DNA of 64,000 nucleotides from Desulfosediminicola flagellatus (GTDB lineage: Bacteria > Desulfobacterota > Desulfobulbia > Desulfobulbales > Desulfocapsaceae). The DNA is taken from positions 2,944,501 to 3,008,500 of the forward strand of contig NZ_CP050698.1 in assembly GCF_005116655.2 (NCBI RefSeq), given 5' to 3'. Numbering within the stretch: the first letter of the stretch is position 1; every line of letters begins with the position of its first letter. Of this stretch, positions 57,372 through 64,000 are shown piece after piece. The notes under the pieces are model-generated. The model searched no databases and had not been told where the DNA came from. It saw nothing but the letters and a program-made list of their open reading frames with translations. Both the position numbers and the translations under genes were made by a program.

Positions 57372-58562
57372 ATGTCCATTTCTCAGAAGATGCAGGCTTT
57401 TGCCGAGAAATCTTCATGGATACGTAAGATGTTTGAAGAAGGAACCCGTTTAAAAGCTGAGTTCGGCGCAGAGAATGTCTACGATTTCAGCTTGGGAAAC
57501 CCAGATGCTCCACCCCCTTCTGCATTTTATGATGTTATGAAAAAAAGGGCTGACGATCACAGCGCGGGCGTACACTCGTACATGCCTAATAACGGCTACC
57601 AATTCGTTCGCGAAGCTATCGCTGCAAAGATGTCAAAAGAGCAGGAGGTAACCGTTGATCCTAACGATATGCTCATGACGTGCGGTGCAGCAGGCGGCCT
57701 GAATGTTGTTTTAAAGTCGTTGCTTAACCCAGGTGAAGAGGTAATACTTCTTGCCCCCTATTTTGTAGAGTACAACTTTTATGTAGATAACCACGGCGGA
57801 GTATCGAAGGTCGTCAATACCGATGAAGAGTTTAATCTCGACCTCGCCGCTATTGAATCCGCGCTGACAGAAAAGACCAAGGCACTGATCGTTAACTCGC
57901 CCAATAACCCTACCGGTCAAGTCTATAGCCAGGAAGCACTTATTGCTCTTGGCGGCGTACTTGAGGCAGCTGGTAAAAAATTTGGCACCACCATCTACAT
58001 GATCTCTGATGAACCATATCGGAAAATCATTTTTGATGATCTGACTGTACCTTCTATCTTCAAAGCCTATAAAAATAGTCTTATTGTATCCAGCTATTCA
58101 AAAGATCTCAGTCTGCCTGGAGAACGTATTGGTTACCTTGCTGTTCATCCTGAAATTACAGACAAGAAACTGTTTCTTGGTGCGATGAATCTTGCCAATC
58201 GAATTCTGGGCTTTGTTAATGCTCCGGCACTCATGCAACGTGTTGTCGCAGAACTCCAGAATGAGTCTGTCGATAATTCGATCTACTCCGGGCGCAGAGA
58301 AATTTTCTGTAAGATACTTGAGGATGCAGGATACAGTTTTATCAAACCTAAAGGCGCATTTTACATCTTCCCGAAAACTCCAATTGCCGATGATGCAGAA
58401 TTCTGTAAAATTCTACAGGAAGAGAAAATACTTGCCGTTCCAGGTAGAGGATTTGGTGCACCCGGCTATATCCGTCTGGCTTTCTGCGTACCGGATGACG
58501 TGATCAGTCGTTCCGCTGATGCATTTAAACGAGCAATGAAAAAAGCTCAGGAATTAGGTTAA
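57372..58562 (+). CDS. PLP-dependent class I/II aminotransferase
   Basis: This encodes 396 residues with an excellent AAGGAGA ribosome site. Fold-type I signatures are clear: FSLGNPDAPPPSAFYDVM, NSPNNPTGQVYSQ, ISDEPYRKI and the pyridoxal lysine in SSYSKDLSLPGERIGY. The C-terminal Arg in GYIRLAFC binds the substrate carboxylate. It resembles aspartate-type aminotransferases, but the substrate cannot be decided. A strong terminator follows. Confidence 0.92.
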   Translation: MSISQKMQAFAEKSSWIRKMFEEGTRLKAEFGAENVYDFSLGNPDAPPPSAFYDVMKKRADDHSAGVHSYMPNNGYQFVREAIAAKMSKEQEVTVDPNDMLMTCGAAGGLNVVLKSLLNPGEEVILLAPYFVEYNFYVDNHGGVSKVVNTDEEFNLDLAAIESALTEKTKALIVNSPNNPTGQVYSQEALIALGGVLEAAGKKFGTTIYMISDEPYRKIIFDDLTVPSIFKAYKNSLIVSSYSKDLSLPGERIGYLAVHPEITDKKLFLGAMNLANRILGFVNAPALMQRVVAELQNESVDNSIYSGRREIFCKILEDAGYSFIKPKGAFYIFPKTPIADDAEFCKILQEEKILAVPGRGFGAPGYIRLAFCVPDDVISRSADAFKRAMKKAQELG

Positions 58563-58590
58563 CTTTCTGCGAACCTGAAAAAATAGAACA

Positions 58591-58624
58591 AAAAAAGGGA
58601 AGCCGATTATGGCTTCCCTTTTTT
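58591..58624. terminator. Bidirectional terminator between aminotransferase and der
   Basis: AAAAAAGGGAAGCC and GGCTTCCCTTTTTT surround the loop GATTAT. A and T runs flank the stem, so it can stop both converging transcripts. Confidence 0.92.
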
Positions 58625-58676
58625 ATGGTACACATAACTCACTCAAGCATTCTGAGCAAATCTCTAAACACTGTTC

Positions 58677-60023
58677 TTATTTCTTGTTCCTTCCGCCTGA
58701 TTTTTCTTTAAAAATCACTTGAATTGGAACCTTATCAAGACCCAGACCTTCCCTGAATCTATTAGAAATATACCGTTTATACGAGAAGTGAACCCCTTTC
58801 GCGCTGTTGGTCATAACCACAAAACGAGGTGGTCTGGTTCCGATCTGCGAAGTGTAGTAAAACTTCAAACGCTTGTTTTTGTAAATCGGTGGATTATGAT
58901 CCTCTGTAGCTTCCTGCAACAACCTATTTAGTGCTGCTGTTGGAAATTTTGCCTTATATTGCTTGTAGACCTGGCCAATCACAGGGAATAACCGCTTAAT
59001 ACCAAAACCGGTAACTGCAGAAACTTTCAACAACGGTGCAAAACCTACAAATGGTAATTGCCTGCCGATCTCAGCAAGAACTTGCTCCTGCTGCTTAATA
59101 TCATCAGCGACGAGATCCCACTTATTTACAAGTATGATCAGGCCTCTACCATGGTCTAAAGCATACCCGATAACTTTGGTATCCTGTTCGGTGATCCCCT
59201 CATCAGCATCAAGCAAAATAACTGCAACATCGCAAGTCTCAAGAGATGCCAGAGACTTAAGGATACTGAATTTTTCCAGTTTATCTGTGGTCTTACCCTT
59301 TCTTCTGATACCAGCTGTATCAATAAGAAAATAGCTGTAATTACCATGAGTAAGCATCGTATCAACAGAATCTCTCGTAGTACCTGAGATCTCCGACACA
59401 ACCATTCTCTCTTCGCCAAGAATCCGATTGATTATAGAGGACTTACCTACATTCGGTCTCCCAAAAAATGCTACCTTAATAGCATCTTCAGGAATATCCG
59501 GCCCCATATCGCCTTCTTCTATGGTTTTAACCAACCCTTCCATAAGGGTGTTAAAGCCATAGCTATGCTCGGCAGAAAGAGACCACAAGGTTTCAACACC
59601 CAGTTCATAGAACGGAGAAAGCTTCGCAATTTCCTGCTCTGGTGAATCAATCTTATTGACCACATGATAGATAGGTTTCTGCGTACGGCGCAACAACTCT
59701 ACAACTTCATAGTCAGCTGGCGTAACACCGTCTTTGGCATCCATCAGGAAAAGAACAATATCTGCCTCTTCAATAGCTGCAAGAGCCTGCTCTCGTATGT
59801 GGTTGACCAGCAGATCCTCTGGATTGTCATCAATACCACCGGTATCTACCAGCATAAAAGCACGCCCTGCCCACTCTACTCTTTCGTAGTGGCGGTCTCT
59901 GGTCACACCCGGAGTCGGGTCTACCAGTGCTTTTCGTGATTTTGTAATTCTGTTGAACAAGGTCGATTTCCCAACATTGGGACGACCAACGAGTGCAACA
60001 ATTGGACATGAAAAATTTGCCAT
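58677..60023 (-). CDS. der: Ribosome biogenesis GTPase Der (EngA)
   Basis: ATG 60023 is chosen because AAGGA lies eight bases upstream and it begins MANFSCPIVALVGRPNVGKS; an ATG eight codons earlier is less likely. The product has 448 residues. Two tandem GTPase domains are seen, with G1 motifs GRPNVGKST (residues 13-21) and GRPNVGKSS (near 186) and G3 motifs DTGG and DTAG. A C-terminal KH-like domain (RFVVMTNSAKGVHFSYKRYI) follows. Der is essential for 50S subunit assembly. Confidence 0.96.
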   Translation of the reverse strand: MANFSCPIVALVGRPNVGKSTLFNRITKSRKALVDPTPGVTRDRHYERVEWAGRAFMLVDTGGIDDNPEDLLVNHIREQALAAIEEADIVLFLMDAKDGVTPADYEVVELLRRTQKPIYHVVNKIDSPEQEIAKLSPFYELGVETLWSLSAEHSYGFNTLMEGLVKTIEEGDMGPDIPEDAIKVAFFGRPNVGKSSIINRILGEERMVVSEISGTTRDSVDTMLTHGNYSYFLIDTAGIRRKGKTTDKLEKFSILKSLASLETCDVAVILLDADEGITEQDTKVIGYALDHGRGLIILVNKWDLVADDIKQQEQVLAEIGRQLPFVGFAPLLKVSAVTGFGIKRLFPVIGQVYKQYKAKFPTAALNRLLQEATEDHNPPIYKNKRLKFYYTSQIGTRPPRFVVMTNSAKGVHFSYKRYISNRFREGLGLDKVPIQVIFKEKSGGRNKK

Positions 60024-60244
60024 AATAATATTCCTTTGTTTTCGCAAAGGCTGTATGTAACCGATTGGGAGAAACTTTGCACCCTTTTCACGCTATTCTC
60101 GCGTTATTGCTGGTTAGGTACAATAATACGTTCAGAATAGAAGGCTTCATTTTGTCGTATAACATTGTCTTCAATCATCGCTTAACGCCATAAACTCATC
60201 CAATTAATTAACGATGATCACACCAACAAGATAAGCTATCGAGA

Positions 60245-61330
60245 TTAAAAATTATTTTTTTCAAGTATGATTTCGGCTTCAGCAACCATATCAACCAATA
60301 TGGGATAACAGTTTTCACCAGCCTGCTGAAGTAGATAGGTCATTGATATAAGTGATGGCTGTACATAGTTTCTGAAAAATAATTTGCCGCGCACTTCACT
60401 CAAAAAAGCAAAGGCACCGAGTATCTGCAGATTTCGTTGCATCGATAAAGCGATAAATTGACCTGCAAATACTTCCCGATCAATTGTAAGTATTGTTTCA
60501 ACCTTTTGCAGATAATAATCATACAGCTCTTTCTGAAACCATAATGGCAGGCTAACATACGGATCAATAAGTAACGAGGCCAAATCATAACCTAGTGGAC
60601 CACGCCGACCACCTTGGAAATCAATAATACGCACCTTACCGTCTTTAATCATGACGTTGCGGGACTGAAAATCGCGATGCAGAAAAAATGTGTTTTTTGC
60701 GCTGGCTGCTATATCAGCAATTTTTTCAAACTCGTTATTGATCCCTTTAGGTATATCCTTACCTATCAGTCCCTGCCAAAACGCTGTTAAAAAGTATCCT
60801 GACTCTCTTTCGAGCATCAGCTCTTTATCGTACAATGATGTATCCCAGCACCATTCTGATTGAAAGTCCAATCCTCCATGCAACTGCATCGTGACGAGTT
60901 GGTCGAGTGTTTCTCTGTAAATTTTTCTTAAATTTTCGGTAGATTCAGTTGACTCGAAACTCGTACCGATTACTAAACTATGCAGATGAGTATTGCCGAG
61001 ATCTTCACATATCAGGATTCCGGCCTGCTCATCAAAGCCATACAACTCAGGTACAGAGACACCTGCTCGATATAGATGGTTCCCAATCTCCCAGACCGAC
61101 TTAGATTCGCATAACTCTTTTGTCTCATTCTTTTCAGGTGCGACGAGTATACAATCACGACCGGACACAGTTCGTATTCTCCAAAATTTACGATTTGAGC
61201 CGTCACCTTGAAGCTTTTCGTGCGAGGTAACAAAATCAGTACTCTTTGAAGAACTGGCTTCAGTAGGAAATCGCCTCGTTATGAGCGTTTTCACAAGAGC
61301 CGCAAGATCTTTGGGAAAGTCATTATTCAT
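60245..61330 (-). CDS. amgK: APH-family sugar kinase, probably AmgK (MurNAc/GlcNAc anomeric kinase)
   Basis: This encodes 361 residues with the aminoglycoside-phosphotransferase fold. The ATP site shows GDGSNRKFWRI at about residue 41, the catalytic loop is FFLHRDFQSRNVM and the metal site is RIIDFQGGRRGPLGYDLASLL. These features match AmgK, which phosphorylates free MurNAc at C1 in peptidoglycan recycling. It lies 14 bases downstream of a MurU-like nucleotidyltransferase, the gene pairing known from Pseudomonas. In other phyla related kinases serve other sugars, so the substrate is inferred from context. Confidence 0.78.
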   Translation of the reverse strand: MNNDFPKDLAALVKTLITRRFPTEASSSKSTDFVTSHEKLQGDGSNRKFWRIRTVSGRDCILVAPEKNETKELCESKSVWEIGNHLYRAGVSVPELYGFDEQAGILICEDLGNTHLHSLVIGTSFESTESTENLRKIYRETLDQLVTMQLHGGLDFQSEWCWDTSLYDKELMLERESGYFLTAFWQGLIGKDIPKGINNEFEKIADIAASAKNTFFLHRDFQSRNVMIKDGKVRIIDFQGGRRGPLGYDLASLLIDPYVSLPLWFQKELYDYYLQKVETILTIDREVFAGQFIALSMQRNLQILGAFAFLSEVRGKLFFRNYVQPSLISMTYLLQQAGENCYPILVDMVAEAEIILEKNNF

Positions 61331-61344
61331 ATGATATCTATAAA

Positions 61345-62253
61345 TCAGGATTCAAAGCAAAGAATAGTATCAGTTGATGAAATGAGCCTGTTGCGACAAA
61401 CCAACCCATCAGGTAAATCCACACCATCCCAGATCACGGATCCGGATATGGTTATATTGTGCCCGTTAACCGATCCGATTGAACACCAATCTGATACATC
61501 AACGTTTCCGGTAAGCTCAGCGCTATCACTTATCAAATTGGGATTATCATCCTGGTATGCAAATTCAGACCACCTGTGAATATTACCAGTGAGTAATCCT
61601 TCATTAAGTCTCAGGTAATCTTGCGGTGTGCCCATATCCGTCCAGAAGTAATCATCTGCCCTGTAGACTGATAGTTTTTTACCTTTCGCCAGGAGTTGTC
61701 TATAATGATCGATTATACAGGACTCGATTCCTTCAGGTATTGCTTTAAGAATTTGAGGGTTAATTATATGGATTCCGGTAAAGGCAAGCAACTCACTCTC
61801 AGGATCAGTTCCGAATTCAACAACACGATCATGAGCTACAGCAACAGAATTAAATCGCGGATAATTGTGCATCGCAAGTGTAGCACAGCAACTAGCAGCA
61901 GAGTGAAACTGGTACAATTGCTTAAAGTCGATGGTATGATAAATATCGCCGTTTGTAACGAGGACAGGTTCATCCCGCATCAATTCAACTGCCTTGCGAA
62001 GGCCACCACCTGTACCCAGTATGTTTTCTTCCTGCTGAATCACTACCCCAGGGATATCAACAATTGCCTTAACCACCTGTTCTTTCAAATGGTGACAATT
62101 AACGATAATGAGATCGAAACCACTTCGTTGCAGTCGCTTAATAGTCAAAAGCAACAAAGGTTCATTAAGGATGGGAAAGAGAGGTTTGGGCCGTATGTTC
62201 GTATGAGGCAGCAAACGGGTGCCAAAACCTGCTGCCAGAATCATTGCCTGCAC
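61345..62253 (-). CDS. murU: Sugar-1-phosphate nucleotidyltransferase, probably MurU
   Basis: This encodes 302 residues. The NTP-binding signature is MILAAGFGTRLLPHTNIRPKPLFP split over residues 4-27; then VNCHHLKEQV, GTGGGLRKAVEL and VTNGDIYHTID. MurU turns MurNAc-1-phosphate into UDP-MurNAc, thereby bypassing the usual de novo route that fosfomycin blocks. The match in size and gene partner (AmgK directly behind) supports this. The C-terminal 70 residues add a left-handed helix-like extension (SDSAELTGNVDVSDWCSIGS) which is unusual for MurU and more like GlmU/GMP types. Confidence 0.75.
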   Translation of the reverse strand: MQAMILAAGFGTRLLPHTNIRPKPLFPILNEPLLLLTIKRLQRSGFDLIIVNCHHLKEQVVKAIVDIPGVVIQQEENILGTGGGLRKAVELMRDEPVLVTNGDIYHTIDFKQLYQFHSAASCCATLAMHNYPRFNSVAVAHDRVVEFGTDPESELLAFTGIHIINPQILKAIPEGIESCIIDHYRQLLAKGKKLSVYRADDYFWTDMGTPQDYLRLNEGLLTGNIHRWSEFAYQDDNPNLISDSAELTGNVDVSDWCSIGSVNGHNITISGSVIWDGVDLPDGLVCRNRLISSTDTILCFES

Positions 62254-62335
62254 AGTGTTTCCTCAGGCAGGTAATATCTCTGCCATTACAATATTTCTTA
62301 GTTTCCAACAAAAATGCTCGAATGACTAAAAAACT

Positions 62336-63178
62336 CTAATACTCCAGAGATCCGTCCGCCATCTCTTTAACACCTACAACGATAATCCCGCCTGCATCAG
62401 CGGTTCTAACCATTTCATCCCGATCAAAAAGAAGCGCCTGTTCAGCTTCAACCGCCAAAACAGCACCTTTCACACTGCTCAGCGACTCAATAGTTTTTGC
62501 ACCAGTGGCTGGCAGATCAAAACGAAAATCCTGCCCCGGCTTTTTAACCTTGACGACAACTGCTTTTTCCCTGGCAAGTGCTCCACCACGTTTAATTGCT
62601 TCGTCGGTGCCTTCAATTGCCTCGACAGCAACAACAGTACAATCGCGGACAACAACACATTGGCCGATATCCAGTTTGCCAATAGCCCTGGCATGATGCC
62701 AGCCAAACTCAATATCTCTTCGTTGCTTTTTGTTGGGTTTCTTTCGTGTAAGAATACCTTGTGGGAAAAGCAATTCACGCAGATACAGCGTAGACTCTAG
62801 AACCGCTATGCCTTCATCTTCAAGCACTCTGGCAATTGCGCGCAAAATAGCATCATCCTGCTTAGAATCTATCTTATTCCACAGAGACAATGCTTTAAGA
62901 TCAGGCCGTATGTCCCTGAATATCTGTGTTTTTGTAATAGTCCCAAGAAAGACGGTTTCGCCAACACCTTCCTTATGAAACCAGGATACCAACTTCCCCA
63001 ACTGACCAAGCTTTATCCAGATAACAGCATCAGCGGCTTCAGCAACGCGTTCATCAGTCTCACCGCGATGCGCAACAACCAGTACCTTACGCCCGGCTTT
63101 GTGAGCAGCTTCAATAAACAGGAGGGGAAACTGCCCACCTCCTGCTATAATTCCGATTTTTTGAGGATCGATTATCAT
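62336..63178 (-). CDS. lpxI: UDP-2,3-diacylglucosamine pyrophosphatase LpxI
   Basis: This 280-residue protein has the DUF1009/LpxI marks: IGIIAGGGQFPLLFIEAAHK at the start, LGTITKTQIFRDIRPDL and VLESTLYLRELL in the centre, and AIEGTDEAIKRGG and VKVKKPGQDFRFDLPATG near the end. It cleaves UDP-2,3-diacylglucosamine in lipid A synthesis, in place of the unrelated LpxH of E. coli. The gene is seven bases from lpxA, so they form an operon. Confidence 0.95.
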   Translation of the reverse strand: MIIDPQKIGIIAGGGQFPLLFIEAAHKAGRKVLVVAHRGETDERVAEAADAVIWIKLGQLGKLVSWFHKEGVGETVFLGTITKTQIFRDIRPDLKALSLWNKIDSKQDDAILRAIARVLEDEGIAVLESTLYLRELLFPQGILTRKKPNKKQRRDIEFGWHHARAIGKLDIGQCVVVRDCTVVAVEAIEGTDEAIKRGGALAREKAVVVKVKKPGQDFRFDLPATGAKTIESLSSVKGAVLAVEAEQALLFDRDEMVRTADAGGIIVVGVKEMADGSLEY

Positions 63179-63185
63179 CTGCTAC

Positions 63186-63983
63186 TTAGTCCTCAATAGT
63201 GCGCTTTACCACCCCACGCTTTGACTGCTCCATAAAATCGATGAGATAATCAACTTCCGGGCAATCAGAAATATCTCTTTTCGCCTGCTCCAAAGCATCT
63301 TTATGAAGCAGATTCGGAGACCTGAAGATGATTTTAAAGGCTTGATCAAGCTTGTTGATGGTCTCTCTACTGAAACCATTACGCTTTAAACCAATTTTAT
63401 TAATTCCTGAAATTCTGGTTCTGTTTCTGGTTCCTGCAAGAATAATATATGGTGCAACATCAAGGCTGATTCCGGAAACGCCTCCAATATAACTAAAGGC
63501 TCCAATTCTGCAAAACTGATGAACAGCAACCAAACCACCGATAGATGCACGATCGCCAACTTCAACATGCCCTGCAAGCGTAGCAACATTCGCAAGAATT
63601 ACGTGATTGCCAATCTTACAATCATGGGCCACATGGGTATACGCCATCAACAGGTTTGAGCTACCGATTATTGTTTTACCTGGCCCATCCGGTGTTCCTC
63701 TATGGATAGACGCATATTCACGAATCTGGTTATCATCACCGATAATGAGTTCTGTTGGCTCTCCTTTGTAGCTGAGATCCTGTGGGTCACCACCAACGGT
63801 TGCAAAAGAACCTATAAGATTTCTTTTACCTATTTTGGTAGGGCCTGAAATCACCGCATGAGGCTCGACGCGTGTTCCCGCATCGATGCACACTCCGGCC
63901 TTAATGACCGCATATGGGCCTACAATAACTGAGCTATCAAGCTCTGCCTTCGCATCGACTACTGCTGTTGAATGTATGGACAT
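63186..63983 (-). CDS. lpxA: UDP-N-acetylglucosamine acyltransferase LpxA
   Basis: This 265-residue left-handed beta-helix acyltransferase contains hexapeptide repeats from residue 3 on (STAVVDAKAELDSSVIVGPY). The catalytic His lies in LLMAYTHVAHDCKIGN near residue 127, and the start ATG at 63983 is normal. It performs the first step of lipid A synthesis, adding a hydroxyacyl chain from ACP to UDP-GlcNAc. It confirms an outer membrane with LPS or a related lipid A. The usual upstream partners (fabZ, lpxD) would lie beyond the right edge. Confidence 0.97.
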   Translation of the reverse strand: MSIHSTAVVDAKAELDSSVIVGPYAVIKAGVCIDAGTRVEPHAVISGPTKIGKRNLIGSFATVGGDPQDLSYKGEPTELIIGDDNQIREYASIHRGTPDGPGKTIIGSSNLLMAYTHVAHDCKIGNHVILANVATLAGHVEVGDRASIGGLVAVHQFCRIGAFSYIGGVSGISLDVAPYIILAGTRNRTRISGINKIGLKRNGFSRETINKLDQAFKIIFRSPNLLHKDALEQAKRDISDCPEVDYLIDFMEQSKRGVVKRTIED

Positions 63984-64000
63984 AATATATCTTTAGTTTT

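Noticed and set aside
1..64000. CRISPR arrays, rRNA genes, prophage or toxin-antitoxin pairs
   Set aside because: No regularly spaced repeats, rRNA core sequences, phage modules or small paired genes of known families were seen.

Overview
The window is a chromosomal segment of about 42-45% GC (judged by eye) from a Gram-negative bacterium, most likely a member of the Desulfobacterota (the old Deltaproteobacteria). Several things point there: a Geobacter-style split type IV pilin behind a sigma-54 promoter, lpxA and lpxI (lipid A synthesis), a cdaA-ybbR-glmM operon, selB, a TIGR03790-family protein, and a pilus-linked ABC transporter like the myxobacterial PilHI. The species cannot be named from sequence alone.

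Layout. 1-10.3 kb is a type IV pilus region. It holds the 3' part of a PilY1-like adhesin, a short PilA-N pilin followed by a PilA-C-like partner, a membrane TPR protein that may glycosylate pilins, a full-length pilin, and a third pilin whose leader is out of frame by one base in an A8 run. 10.4-15.6 kb is a pile of mobile elements: a decayed IS21, an IS630 transposase interrupted by an IS200/IS605-type element and cut off by IS21, and an apparently intact IS3 element with a -1 frameshift signal. 15.9-18.4 kb is a three-gene ABC exporter operon of the PilHI kind.

18.4-30.3 kb begins with about 1 kb of non-coding DNA that has a paired, RNA-like structure. It continues with a surface polysaccharide cluster: eight glycosyltransferases (GT2 and GT4 types), a polyprenyl-phosphate-type GT2, and UDP-galactopyranose mutase (glf) flanked by two GlfT-like transferases, which suggests a galactofuranose-containing glycan. 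30.4-33.7 kb is glmM-ybbR-cdaA, combining amino-sugar supply with c-di-AMP synthesis. 34-46.3 kb holds a giant AsmA-like DUF748 protein, a nitroreductase, a TIGR03790 protein, a sigma-54 activator without a receiver domain, an AmpG-like permease, cysS and a MEMO/AmrB protein.

46.3-64 kb is housekeeping: tRNA-Gln(CTG), mpl, an Hpt/receiver pair, tilS, selB, a metallo-hydrolase, a Mrp/ApbC ATPase, ftsY, a TerB/J-domain protein, an aminotransferase, der, an amgK-murU pair, lpxI and lpxA. AmpG, Mpl, AmgK and MurU together suggest that this organism salvages peptidoglycan fragments. The strongest leads are the split pilin with its sigma-54 promoter, the possibly switchable third pilin, and the nested insertion sequences beside them.
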